A stretch of 64,000 nucleotides of DNA from Amanita rubescens (lineage: Eukaryota > Basidiomycota > Agaricomycetes > Agaricales > Amanitaceae), in the NCBI GenBank assembly GCA_015039365.1, contig WION01000075.1, positions 1 through 64,000 on the forward strand, in the 5' to 3' direction. Numbering within the stretch: position 1 is the stretch's first letter; every line of letters begins with the position of its first letter. Both the position numbers and the translations under genes were made by a program. This document shows, piece by piece, positions 34,343-45,180 of this stretch. Under the pieces are notes generated by a model. That model saw nothing but the letters and a program-made list of their open reading frames with translations. It did not search any database and had not been told where the DNA came from.

Positions 34343-35676
34343 TGATCTTTGACAAAACCCAATTTCTCCTTCATCTCGTTCTTCTCTTCTTCGGTCATCG
34401 ATCCGAAGTAATCTCCTACGGCTTGTCTTCTGATCACGGTTTTGCCTTTGCAGTATTTTGCGATGTGCCCGATCTTTCCGCAGTTATAACATTTCGGTGG
34501 AGGTCGAGTTGTTGGTGTTTGGTCAACATCCATCGCGTTTTCATCTTTAACTTTGACCGTGATTGTTTCCTTTTTTGGTTGGCTTGGTCCGGCTTGCGCA
34601 TTCGTCCTTGTTACCTTGAACTCTCTTTTACCATAGTATCTTTCGGCTTCTCGGAAATGTTTTTCTATTTCCGTGGCCCTGGCGTACCATGCTTGGAGTT
34701 GTCCTGGTGCGCTACCGTCTCCGGGATTTCCTAGTTCAATTACCCTTCGGCCTACTCCGACTTTGACGCCTTTTTTGAATTGGTCGATTAGGGCAATTTC
34801 GTCGAAACCCGAGAGTTGGGCCCATCCTTTGAATTCGATAATGTATTCTTCGATGGTTTTGTCTCCTTGTTTTAACTCTCGAAGTTTCCTTATGGCTTCA
34901 TCACGTGTTTCCGTTGTTAGGAAGTATTGTCTTGCTTCCTCTGAGAATGCGTTCCAGTTTACGAAGGGTGGTTTATGAATGAATTCATATCTCTCCCATT
35001 CCGGGTGATCGGGCGTTGCTCCTTCTGCCGGTACTTCTGTACACGCTTGATAATGCGTGCAGGTTCGTCCGGGATAAGTTGCGGCGAATCTGATCCTTTC
35101 CTCATCGTTTTGTGCAATTTCTCCTATTTTTCCGTTTGCCCAGTTCGATGCCCGGTTTCCCTTTCCTTTTCGGATTCGTTGGATCGCATAAGTGACTCGT
35201 GCGATATCATCCGTTAACCTCACTTGGACGAAGTAATAATTCATCCTTCTGAGCCATGAGTCGATTTCTGCCGGTTCGCCTTCGTAGTGTTCCGGTGGTT
35301 CTATCTTTAATTCCGGTGGTCGTGTCCTGAGTCTGTCGGCGTCTCTGTCGGCTCTTTCTGCGGCTCTTCGTTCTCGTCCAAGTTGTCTTTCAAACTCTTG
35401 TTGTTGTTGCGCCAGTTGTCGTTGGAAATTTTCGTTTTGCACTCGCAGTTGTTCTACAACGGTTGCAATGCTTGCTCCCATTGCTGCTGCAGCAACAGTT
35501 GCGTCTTCAGTTTCCGTTGCGATTGTTTCCATTGTTGGTACGGCCAATGTCGAGTGTGCTCCGATGATATTTCCTGTTTCGTCAAAGGTTGGTTGGATGA
35601 TTTGTACTCTGTTTCGTCGCATGATGTAAGTGAATCCTGCCAGCGCGATGGCGGTTAACGCAGCTGGGAGGGCCAT
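34339..35676 (-). CDS. gag of element B
   Basis: 445 residues, intact. It has a hydrophobic N-terminus, a Gln/Arg-rich coiled-coil-like stretch (EFERQLGRERRAAERADRD), the Retrotrans_gag region (ELKQGDKTIEEYIIEFKGW) and one zinc knuckle CYNCGKIGHIAKYC. Its stop codon overlaps the pol start as ATGA. Confidence 0.9.
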   Translation of the reverse strand: MALPAALTAIALAGFTYIMRRNRVQIIQPTFDETGNIIGAHSTLAVPTMETIATETEDATVAAAAMGASIATVVEQLRVQNENFQRQLAQQQQEFERQLGRERRAAERADRDADRLRTRPPELKIEPPEHYEGEPAEIDSWLRRMNYYFVQVRLTDDIARVTYAIQRIRKGKGNRASNWANGKIGEIAQNDEERIRFAATYPGRTCTHYQACTEVPAEGATPDHPEWERYEFIHKPPFVNWNAFSEEARQYFLTTETRDEAIRKLRELKQGDKTIEEYIIEFKGWAQLSGFDEIALIDQFKKGVKVGVGRRVIELGNPGDGSAPGQLQAWYARATEIEKHFREAERYYGKREFKVTRTNAQAGPSQPKKETITVKVKDENAMDVDQTPTTRPPPKCYNCGKIGHIAKYCKGKTVIRRQAVGDYFGSMTEEEKNEMKEKLGFVKDQ

Positions 35677-35820
35677 GGTTTAACGGGTGTTTGGGGTTGT
35701 GTAGAGTTGTTGGTGAACTTGTGCAATATAAACTGCAACAAGGTAAAGGTATGTGAGGTGCGCTATCAGGGCGATAGCAAGGAAGATTCGTAGGATTTCC
35801 GTGGTGAGTGGTGTGAAGAA

Positions 35821-35834
35821 AAGCAACAAGCTTA
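35821..35834 (-). promoter_or_regulatory. Primer-binding site of element B, self-priming type
   Basis: On the minus strand AGCTTGTTGCTT (35832-35821) follows the LTR after TA. It is an exact 12-base complement of AAGCAACAAGCT in the same LTR (36007-35996). That site lies about 30 bases downstream of the TATATAAG box (36040-36031). Confidence 0.8.
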
Positions 35835-36162
35835 TGTCACGAGCCTTAGACAGGCTACACAACACAAGACTCAATCACTCGTAGATACTACCGACAATGT
35901 CAGGTAGCGAGGGCGAATACAAGACTCGTCGAGAGTCAGGGCAAAGTTTAGAAGGGAGGAGCTCCGAGCTGTCCAAGGAAAGACTAGCTTGTTGCTTAGG
36001 GTATGTACTACAATATACGCTACTTATATACTACTCAGGGCGTAGGGGTATGAGTCATTGGGTACAGGGTATGAGTCATACTATGTCATAGGGCGTAGGG
36101 TACATGAGTCAGTACATGCACGAAGCATGCGGCGTATCAAGGAGTAAAACAGGGGCTTGACA
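35835..36162 (-). repeat. 5' LTR of element B
   Basis: 328 bases with TG...CA ends on the minus strand, a TATA box and the predicted RNA start AAGCAACAAGCT. Confidence 0.95.
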
Positions 36163-36848
36163 GCGAAATTACCAGAAGGGAGACAGGGTTTACATAAGCG
36201 CTCAAAACCTTCCTTTGCTACGTACGACAAAAAAGTTAGATGGAAAATTTGTAGGACCGTACGAAGTGTTAGAGAAAGTGGGAGTGGCGGCTTACCGAAT
36301 CAAGATACCGGCGTCATGGAAAATATATAACGTATTTAACGAAGCGTTATTAAAACCACACGTACCGGCTAAGTTCCCTCGACAGAAGGCACAAGAGGAA
36401 GAATGGGAAAGGAGAAAGGAGGAAGATCATACAAAACGAGATGAAGAATTTGAAGTGGACGAAGTGATAGATAGTAGACAGAGAGCCCAAAAGGGAGTGC
36501 GAACGGGGAGGTTAGAATACTTAGTGAAATGGAAAGGATACCCGAATGAAGAAGCTACATGGGAACCGGCCGACAACCTTGAAAATGCTCATCGCAAGGT
36601 ACAAGAATTCCATAAACGAAAACCGAGTGCGCCACGTCCTTTGGCAATGCCGGCCAAATTCTTCCAACGATATCATAACTATACGAACCCCATGATATCC
36701 AAAATGCTATTTGGATGGGAAGACGGAAAGTTTGACAAAGGGTATCTCCAGAACATGAATAAGAAATGGGCAGAGTGGAAGTATATGCGGGAAGTGGTAA
36801 ACGAAGGTGATGACAATTCTCGGGACGAGAATCTTAAGGAGGGGGTGA

Positions 36849-37097
36849 TGTAACGACCGATATTTCATTTCATTTTCAATTTCATTTTATTTACAAGATA
36901 TTCCCACGCTTACCTAAGGATTCCGCGGAACGACAGCGTGAGAAGAACGAGTCAGAGTATATATACCTACATCTACCTATGTATCCCTTAGCCTTACGAT
37001 TGTTTCTGTCATCCATAGACTCAATCAAGTCTCCTTTTCTCATTCACGTTTGAGTCTTGAGTGTCTTAGTGATTGTGTCTGGGATCACCTCCTAACA
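36849..37097 (+). repeat. 3' LTR of element A
   Basis: 249 bases, preceded by a polypurine tract. It differs from the 5' LTR by about 11 substitutions and a 6-base gap. Confidence 0.95.
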
Positions 37098-37190
37098 GTT
37101 ATCTGATACTTTAACCGGCTTTTGTTGCTGCTGTGTTTTGGTAGGAGGGACATGAATATCCTCAGGAATGCGCCCAGAGTCCGGCGCTGT
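37098..37190 (-). pseudogene. Possible host exon split by element A
   Basis: On the minus strand, after a 3' splice site near 37190, a proline- and glutamine-rich frame (PDSGRIPEDIHVPPTKTQ) runs to the insertion point. If element A and one target copy are removed it stays open across 20775-20630 (QTIPLPDVMPDSEAPANV) to a stop near 20613. I do not recognise the protein. Confidence 0.35.
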
Positions 37191-37199
37191 TCATGTTCA

Positions 37200-39590
37200 T
37201 AAGAGTCAAAGAATCGTCGATGTAGCGTTGAATATAAACAAACCTGTAGATGTATACATACTGGGAACAGCATTTTCGAAACCAAATAGATCTCGACGTC
37301 AGAGGACTCAGAGGACTACAGCTCTCCGTCCTCTTGAGACTCAGAAAACGGTTTTTTGCTCATGTGAGATGAATCGCTCTCTCGACTCGCGACTGCAGTG
37401 GTACTAGGTGTGTATGCGGACACAGACAAAGTGCTAGGAACCACCACTGGTATGCATACCAGAGGAGAAAGTTCTGGCAGATGCGCAGGAGTCGGTTCAG
37501 GAGTAGCAAGTAATGACAAGGCTTCCTCGCAGACCACGGTGGGAGGTGTCGGTCGAACGAGGGCGCAAGTGAAAGCTACATTTGATTGAAATGGTCATCC
37601 GAGAAGTGTGACAAGATAAAGCTAGCTGTGCGAGAGGCGGGGAGCCCGATACAGCTGGTTGTTGGCCACAGTAAGGGCTTTAGGAAAGCAATTAATCAAA
37701 TACTAGAGGACGCAAGAGGCCGAAGCAGAGGCTTGGCATGACACGCGGAGAGGCGATCATATTGCGTACAAGGACACGTATACAATAGCGATAGCAATAA
37801 AATTAAGGGTAATGGCGGCATCAGCTGGGTGGGTAAAGGCTAGGACAGATGGTAGGTGATAGATTGGAGAGAGCGAAAGACGAGGGAGGAGGGCCATACA
37901 CATTGTATGCAGAGGTCGACACGATGATAGGAGTGATGTCGTCATCGAGAGAGGCACAGAAAAGGAAAGAGGACGACATGGGCAGGTGGCAAGATCGGCT
38001 CTGTTGTAGTAGTTTCAGTGATGTATGTGTCGTGTGATGTGACGCTCGGGGGCACACGCACGGGTAAGCAACAGAGACAAGGACATGCGACAAACACCGG
38101 CACCAGCCATGCTTCAGGTGGAGGCGGGAATGCGGCGCAGCAAACGACAGGACAGCATGTTAGATTGAGACCAGGGCCTGTAACGATTGAGGGCATCCAG
38201 ACAGCAGACGTCCGAGACAAGAGCTCCGGAAAGAGAGAAAGCAAAAAGCGGCATTCTGAGTCTGAGGCCCATGGGCGCTGCGTGCGCTACGAACTCTTCA
38301 AAAGGCGAGGAAATGCTTGAGGTAGATTGAGAGGCCAGATATCTTGAGACTCAGTCGTATACCTTGAACGAGTTTGTCACGATCAGAGTCGATCACAACA
38401 ATTCCCTATTCGGGAAAAGATGCGCATCATCCCGACGCATCTTTTCTTTCACTGAGCACCGTGTGAAGGGGGAATTTCATACCTTGCGTAATCATATATA
38501 GAAAGCATAAATTTCAGCATATTTTCGCATCAAATTTAACTTACAAATTTGGTGGAAAACACACGAATGAGAGTATTAAAAAACTTGATGTCTGTCAGTA
38601 CTCCTGCGCCCTTGAGGTGCGGAAATTCATGCAACAAGAGGTTGAATTTGGTGCGGAAATTCCTTCGATTTTTGAGACACCTCAACCCCTAGTTTCTGTA
38701 CCTGATTGGCAATTTTTCCGTCTCAAATTCCTAGCATCTATCATTCACTTTTTGATACTTATGTTGTCTATTCTCATGCAAGGCAAAGGCTGTATTTTCA
38801 ACCCATTATTGAGGAGAAATATTCAATTATATTGCTGCTATTGGCAATTACAATGGAAAGAATAAGGAGTTAAACGTGTTCCAATCATTGCATCACCATC
38901 CTCAGGCCCAGTACATATCCCCTCGTCATCCGTCCAATGAGCCCATGACAACCCTGAAGCTGACAGCCAAACGACACACCTGCAATGTTGTGATAAGCAA
39001 AAACGGGGAATAAGTGCTTAACAGCACTTACCTGAAGCGGCAGTAGCACTCGCTACCTGCTGATTCGCCTGCCTTTTCCATGCAGGCCGCTACCCCTCGT
39101 CAATCAAAAGGTGAGGATTTACTGCCTGCTGAGGTGGTATTGAGATATGACCTACTATGTGTCATGCCCTTCGAGTCGCTGTAGTTCATGCTGATTGTGA
39201 CAGAGGGAGTGGAGGGTAGGAGAGCAGAAGGGCTGAAAACAACTTTAAACGATGGAGGCGGTCTTTGTCGTTGACCTTGCTGGGGTTAGCATCGTCAGAA
39301 GCAAGAGCAGTGGTAGCGCCGCGAGCGATACCATTAGCGAGAGTGCATTTGGTGAATTCAGCCGATGGTCTCAGGTTAGGTTTGTTGACGCCGCCGGTTT
39401 ACCTCATTGTGTAGGCGATGGTGGGGGGGAGCCTAGAGCGCGCAGGAGGGAGTCAGAATCAACACGTCACAAATAGAAGCAAATAGTGGACTTGTGATTT
39501 TTTTTTTGATTTCCCTCGCATATTTGATCTCCTATCTTTCAATTGTCATCCTCAAAGACCATCACGCAGAAATCACCAACCCAGTACCGT
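37200..39590. other. No gene recognised
   Basis: Several open frames on both strands have biased composition. The minus strand 37537-37316 is Ser/Thr/Pro-rich and could belong to the gene split by element A. Nothing reaches the level of a call. Confidence 0.4.
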
Positions 39591-41010
39591 TAGGGATTGG
39601 CCCGGGTATACCCTTGGGTATCCCAGTGCGTACCCGGACCCGGACCCGTAGCCAGGGTACGGGTTTGGATGCGGGTACAGGATAACCTGACCCATACCTG
39701 TACCCGACCTCCTACCCGTACCCGTACCCACACGGGTCATACCTGTTGATGCAGCAAGGGGGGAGGCATCTATTGTGTAGATTTGGCCACGGATTGGGCC
39801 AGTTGAACATGCATAAAGCATAACAAAACGCGTCCCAGGCCCACTCGAATCCACTGTCGTCGGAATGAGCCAACACAGCTGCTTGCCGAGTTCACCCACT
39901 GGCCGCTCACCCAGCTTGGGCATGGCTGAAGCCTGAAAATGTCTGAGGATGGACGAGGGTGTGGCAGGGGGGTCTGTGGTTGGATTGGACGTTCGCATGT
40001 AAGCCCCCCTCTGCCATTTATTTTGTTTACTAACGGATCCAATACACCTCACCACCACCCTTGACGACTCCGTCGCACCTCCAACATGCCCACCACACCT
40101 GTTGCACCTCAGGCGCACCCCCCAGAAAACAGTTATATGGCCGCCTTACCACATTTTGTGTACTAATGGCCCTGGGCACACGCCTCTGCCGGTCTCCCCG
40201 CAATCCATCTGCATTGCGCAGTGAAGTTGCCACAATGACCCTCACCCGCTCATGTACTTCAATACCCGTTCCCGTCGTCCACTTTTTCGAGGATTCGCCG
40301 TCCAACGAGGTCGGTTTACGTCGAGGGTGTAAACCTTTACCAGATCTGGGAGAATTCAAAGCTACGGGTTCTATCACGGAGGACGGCTCCGTTGGACCGT
40401 GCTACACCACATGATGGAGAACGTCGACGGGGAAGAGGTAATCAAAGACATGTCCGACAGGCCTTTCGGATCTACGTCTGATTATCTCTATCTTTTCATT
40501 GACCGTTTTTCGTCCAGTAGTCACATACTATCCGAGGAGAATCACATGAAGTACAGGATGTTTTGGTGAATTATTTCGCCTCGCACGATAATGAGCTATA
40601 TATCCGTCCATACGAGGAAAATGCTATCCTTCAACCACACTTTGCTCGCACTATTTGGAAACAGTATCCAGCTGGCTCAGCCCGTTACCTCGAAGCTTGC
40701 ATACCCTCAGGAAGATGTTCGGCTCTCCCCGTCGTGACTCGTTACCCACCTACCCCACCACCAACACCCTTGACGACCCCGATGCGCCTCCAACATGCCT
40801 ACCAGTGCACTTCCATGCCACACAAATGTGCCCCATACAGAGGGGAAAGGAATGGGAGAGGGTATAGGCACGGGTATGTGTGCCCTACCCGGACCCACAC
40901 CACGGGTTCAGGTTCAACCACGGGTCCACAGAGTGTAGACCCCCACCCGTACCCCTTATGGGTACGGGTACATGACCCGTGCGGGTTTAGCGAACCCGTG
41001 CCAATCCCTA
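39591..41010. mobile_element. Non-autonomous hAT-type element 3
   Basis: 1,420 bases with ends TAGGGATTGGCCCGGGT and TAGGGATTGGCACGGGT (inverted) and an exact 8-bp target duplication AGTACCGT (39583-39590 and 41011-41018). The ends resemble hAT element 1 (24095). Both subterminal regions are rich in ACCCGTACCC motifs. Internally, a block near 40043-40100 recurs in altered form near 40745-40810. No transposase recognised. Confidence 0.9.
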
Positions 41011-41019
41011 AGTACCGTT

Positions 41020-42140
41020 ATGGCAGCCTCTGTTCAAAGACAGAAGAAATAAGCGCCATGGTCCTGTCAAAAATGGAGGAAGTATGTACTTTTGGATTGG
41101 CATGGATTCATTCTAATTTGTCTTTCAGATCGGGGAACAATATGCGTTTATAGGTGTAGCGCACGTTCAGGTCGAAATTATCGCCAACGATCAGGGTAAC
41201 TGTGTCACTCCTTCCTGGGTCAGCTCACTGACAAGGAACAACTGTAAGTTGATTTGTCGAAATGTCGCTACTTTCACTGATGCTGCCTCCTAGTGTTGGT
41301 GACAGCGCGAAGAATGCTTTCCATTCCAACCCCGAGAACACAATCTTTGATGAGAAGTGGCTAATTGGTTGCTGAAACAATAAAGAGAAGGCCGACGTGG
41401 AACAGTGTTCAGCCAAAGGGGCTACAGAGGTCTGACCGATGTGCTTAGTGCGATAGAGTGCCGAGAGCGAAGGAGAAGGAACGGAACGGTGACCGAGTCA
41501 CCGAGCGAGAAGGAGAACGGAAATCGGACGCAAGGGAACGAGAAAGAGAGCGGAAGTGAGACCGGCTGTATATTCGATGTCCAACTACTACAGACAATGC
41601 CGTATATATACTACGAGGACATGAGGCTTACCTGCGACGAGCCTTCCTCCGAGTCCGTTGGTCCGTGCGCGTCTAGGTGCCCCGTTGCGTTCGAATAATG
41701 CTCGAGTTGCGGGAATGGCCCTGTCGCAATGTGGCTGGAGGCCGTTGGCGCGAAGGTTTGACTTCGGAAGCTTCCGTGATGCGTGATGTGATGCCGAGGA
41801 TCGGAATGCGGTGCGCTTCGGTGTTCGGTTCCAACGTAGCCGGAACCGGCTCGTTACATCGCCGTATGGATGATGACGATATCAAGAAAGATATGAAGCA
41901 CTGGCCATTCGAGGTCATCAAAAAGAACGGAAAGCCATTGTCAAATGCAAGAGCCTCGACCGCAACTTCGTAAGTTTTTTTTTGTCAAACATTTCAGGCT
42001 ATTTTCTCACTTTATGACAGACGTTTAAAGAAATAAGCGCAATGGTCTTTTCAAAAATGAGGGAAATAGCAGAGGCTTACTTGGGTGGAAAGGTCACCCA
42101 TGCCGTCATTACCGTACTGGCCTGTGAGTACCATAACGCA
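41020..42140 (+). pseudogene. Scrambled HSP70 (BiP-type) pseudogene
   Basis: Recognisable HSP70 pieces occur out of order: KTEEISAMVLSKMEE at about 41041, then the N-terminal VEIIANDQGN.VTPSWVS at about 41173 and NPENTIFDEKWLIG at about 41330. About 490 unrelated bases follow. Next come MDDDDIKKDMKHWPFEVIKK at about 41865 and [20 protein letters not shown] at about 42028. The DDIKKDMKHWPF and IANDQGN sequences are typical of the endoplasmic reticulum form. Stops and rearrangements rule out function. Confidence 0.8.
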
Positions 42141-42164
42141 ACTCTGGAGAGGATTGACTAACAC

Positions 42165-42682
42165 TGTTACAAACACGGTACGGACTCCTACATTATGATT
42201 ACATGACACGTCGGACATGCTTACTTTTTCGTATATGCCTACCCCTTCGTCACATCCCCATTATGTTCATCAAACGGACTACCTCGTTCCCTTATTGATC
42301 CCCATTCCGTTTACCCTATGCCCAATCCCCTGTTCATACGCGTACCATCCCTTATGCCTCCTGTTTAACCTATACTTGCTATCGCCCTTGTTCTACTTAC
42401 GATACGGCTGTGTTTCTGTACATGTATATAAACCGATGTACTGTAACGTCGAACCTTAAGTTTGACTTAGTTTGTCTTTGTCAATATCACATCTCATCTC
42501 GCCTAAAGAACGTCGTTTCTACTCTGTTCATTATCGCTCTCAAGGATAAGACTTCTTCTAGTCGTCTTATCACTTAGCTTATTCGTTCACCTATTGTTTG
42601 ACTTGTCCATTGGACTTAGTCTACTTTGTCAAGCGCTCATAGCGTGGATACATCGTAGGTGGAGATTGACGTGATCATAACA
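42165..42682 (+). repeat. Solo LTR related to the element C LTR
   Basis: 518 bases starting TGTTACAAACACGGTACGGACTCC and ending CATAACA, with a TATATAAA box near 42425. The 3' LTR at 63025 is a diverged relative that shares ACGGACTCC, ATTATG.TTACATGA.ACGTCGGACATG and GTCGAACC.TAAG. No internal domain is attached and no target duplication was found. Confidence 0.75.
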
Positions 42683-43134
42683 ATTAAGTCGAACATATCA
42701 AAACGATACCCGAGTATTACCTCATTGGTGAAACACAAGATAACTATCGAACTTCCGGAGAACCGGCCCGTAGGTTACTGGTCAGCCTGCAACAATTTCG
42801 GATCAACAGAGAACACCGCCTAACCCGCCTGTTAAGCCGGCAAAGTCCGGCAAATTAGCCGTGGTGACTCACTGAGTCACCTTGGCCAGTTAGCCGTATT
42901 CTGCGCTTTCCCCTTCACTTTCAATAATTGCTGTTACTGTAAATGTCAGACTTTGCTTTTTTCAGTCTTACTAGCCTACGACAGTATATATTTATTATGT
43001 AATACCCCTTCCGGTGCATCCCGTATATTATAAGTTGCCACATCAAATCAAATGTTTGTTAGTAGTCCACATTTATTTATAGACCACATTTATATTACGC
43101 AAAACATAGATAGTGTAATGGTATATAAAAGGCT
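42683..43134. other. Intergenic with short inverted repeats
   Basis: No gene. It contains a perfect 9-bp inverted repeat with one spacer base (GGTGACTCACTGAGTCACC, 42863-42881) and a GCCGGCAAAGTCCGGC hairpin just upstream. Confidence 0.4.
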
Positions 43135-45180
43135 TTAGACTGCCTCATCATTCACGTCCTCCTCTGAAACAACGGCCTTGCTTTTGAACTGGCGTGCACG
43201 TCGCCGGGGGGCACCGGCCTTACCCGAACGAGTCTGCATTCTTCGAGTAGTTGAGGCCACAGCACCTGTGGAACCATGCGGCTCCTCGTCGTTCTCACCG
43301 TCCTCTTGGTCATCAAGGGCCAATTTCCTGTGCTTTGTCTTCGGAACACAACTGCGGCCGCCGGCCTTGGGATGAGTTTGTCGGCTCCGAGAAGGCATCA
43401 GACCAGAAGACAAGCCGTCCTCGTCATCCTCGGCCTCGTAATCATCCTCGGCCTCATAATCATCCTCCTCGCCATCCTCACCATCCTCTCCCTCGTCTGA
43501 TGGCTCGAGAGCCACCATCTTCCTCGGTTTCCCTTTGTCACATCGTCGCTTACGCTTACGGCCAACAGATTCCCTGGCTGTTTCTCGCTCATTGATTGAT
43601 TCCCGGTGAAGCCTCATGTCACGATCAGAAAGCTTCACCCAATGGCATATTTGTGTTCTGAGTGCTTGTCGAAGTTTTTGCAAGTCTTTGATGCTCGTAA
43701 GACTCGCGGGATTGGTGAATTTGACGCCGTCTGGCCAACCAACGAGCTTGACTTGGTACTTTGAGACAATTGATTTTTCATAGTTGACGTAGTTCATGGT
43801 TATGTTGTCCATGTTGGTTATGTATTCTAATTTCCCATAAGAAAGCAAGAAAGATGATAACAACCGAATACTTACTTAGGCCGCCGAGAACATAGCTGCT
43901 ACATTGCGTCCGCAGGCCCTGCCACGAATTGGCTTTCCTTCCATCTGGATTTTATTGTTAGAAAGAATATAATGAATAAAAATGAAGTCAGCGTACGTCT
44001 GTCGTTCGAGCAAGCCCAGTGTTCAAATTTCCGCAGTAAATTCCATGCCTCGGTATTGAGAATGTCCGAGAAGAAGGATTCGGTGTTTTCCGTTGCTAAC
44101 CAACCCGGCATACCCAAGTCCTGCACGTGCCCCCTGGTAATGAACAAAAAGGCATGGGCACCGGTCCGAGAAGCGAGATTATCAGCCTTATGTTCATTAG
44201 CTGAAGAAAAGGAACGGAACACTATAAATGTACTTCCTGTGATAAACGTTGCATGGTAAACCGCATGTCTTGGGCGGCAGATAAGTTTGTTGCCCTTGCG
44301 CCCTTGTGCTTGAGCCCACGGTGGTCTTCTAGCTCCTGCAAAACCTCGTTCTTCTCCTCCTCCGTCATTTCCTGCATTATCTGCTCGACGTTGATCATCT
44401 TTTGAACTTCGAGCAGCTTCAGCCGGTTTCCCTCTTCCCGGCCTATATGCAGTTACTGAGTAAGGTGATAGAAAGCGGGATTGTGAAACGACGAACCTTC
44501 ATTGAGCTCTATTACTTTCTTGTGAAGTATCGCATTCTTGAGATTGGGCTTTCGAGTATTTTTCAAGGTTGACGACGAGGTAAGCAAGACGCGGATGTAT
44601 GCTTCCTTCTTCCTGAACTTTGCTGCAAGGTCTTTTACCATCTTTTCGCGCAGGTTGTGGAAGGCTTTGACCTCTACTTGTAAGGCCTCGGCATTCTCTT
44701 TAATACGCTCGCGCCTCATTTTCTCAGTTTGCCGTTCAGCTTGGGTTTTTGGGCGGTACTGGTGGTGCCGAACTGGTTGTACGCCAAATGATGTTGGCTG
44801 GCGTTTGGCCCACGTGCTTGAATCAGCCGTGGGATCATCTGGCGCATCATCCGCCATGCCTAACAGCTTGCGTTCGTGATTGAGGAGGATTTGATATTGT
44901 TCAAGCTGCTCGTCGCGTGTATGACCATCACTGGGCTGTTGTTCGGCAGAGAAATTCAGCGTCTGCGAGCGGTGCATGCTAGTGGACACTTACAGGCTCA
45001 TCCCGATCATTATCTGCGGCCACGGTTTCACTCGAGTTTTCACCAGCATGATTGTTCACACTGCTATCTCTACCGCGTCTGTCTGGACCTGCATCTCTCT
45101 TGTCTTGAAGCTCTCCAAGAGGCACACCTGTTCGCTGGCATGTGGGGGAAGCTGGTGGCCGAGTGTTGGTGCTAGTAGTG
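43135..45180 (-). CDS. Conserved basidiomycete protein of unknown function
   Basis: Minus-strand exons that close in frame: an upstream exon ending at 44994 (its 5' limit near 45180 is uncertain), then 44935-44497, 44442-44248, 44200-43997, 43944-43876, 43826-43135. Landmarks in order: a coiled-coil-like basic region (QAERQTEKMRRERIKENAE), RTGAHAFLFITRGHVQDL, WNLLRKFEHWACSNDR, KANSWQGLR, and YVNYEKSIVSKYQVKLVGW. The C-terminal tail is acidic then basic (runs of Asp/Glu, then RKRKRR-type segments), suggesting a nuclear protein. This architecture recurs in Agaricomycete genomes as hypothetical proteins; I know of no assigned function. Confidence 0.7.

Larger units (their letters stand above)
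29569..36162 (-). mobile_element. Element B: young Ty3/gypsy chromovirus inserted in element A
   Basis: 6,594 bases, read on the minus strand, flanked by the 5-bp duplication GCGAA (29564-29568 and 36163-36167). By eye the two LTRs differ only by one single-base gap, so insertion was recent. Order on the minus strand: LTR, primer-binding site, gag, protease, RT, RNase H, integrase, chromodomain, LTR. The layout is the same as element A but the sequence is clearly diverged. Confidence 0.95.
23119..36853 (+). pseudogene. pol of element A (PR-RT-RH-INT-chromodomain), interrupted and mutated
   Basis: Segments: 23119-24094 (protease with active site IDSGCTGS), 25560-25763 (start of RT), 26544-26814 (RT fingers, [14 protein letters not shown]), 27604-28365 (RT active site VIYMDDIL, RNase H), 28366-29568 (RNase H end, zinc-binding HHRWGHSG..CRTC, integrase core with SVDMIGPL and HPQTDGQTERVNQE), 36168-36853 (chromodomain LEYLVKWKGYPNEEATWEP). 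Besides the four insertions there is a frameshift near 25645, a TGA at 28366-28368 and a frameshift near 29050. The start overlaps the gag stop as GTGA, where element B has ATGA. The pol stop codon is inside the 3' LTR. Confidence 0.9.
20776..37097 (+). mobile_element. Element A: Ty3/gypsy chromovirus with four nested insertions
   Basis: This 16.3-kb block is bounded by LTRs that begin TGTAACG and end CTAACA, with a perfect 5-bp target duplication GTTAT (20771-20775 and 37098-37102). Order inside: 5' LTR, primer-binding site, gag with zinc knuckles, protease, reverse transcriptase, RNase H, integrase, chromodomain, polypurine tract (AAGGAGGGGGTGA), 3' LTR. Four later elements sit inside pol at 24095, 25764, 26815 and 29569. 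Without them the element is about 6.7 kb. The two LTRs differ by about 11 substitutions and one 6-base gap, and coding defects are present, so it is an old, dead copy. Confidence 0.95.

Noticed and set aside
29200..35658. Plus-strand open frames overlapping element B and minus-strand frames overlapping element A
   Set aside because: They are shadows of gag and pol on the opposite strand and match no family.
37168..38320. Several 60-100-codon frames on both strands
   Set aside because: Biased composition and no motif or splice structure I could support.
43178..43595. Plus-strand frames at the end of the conserved basidiomycete gene
   Set aside because: Antisense of an acidic/basic low-complexity tail.
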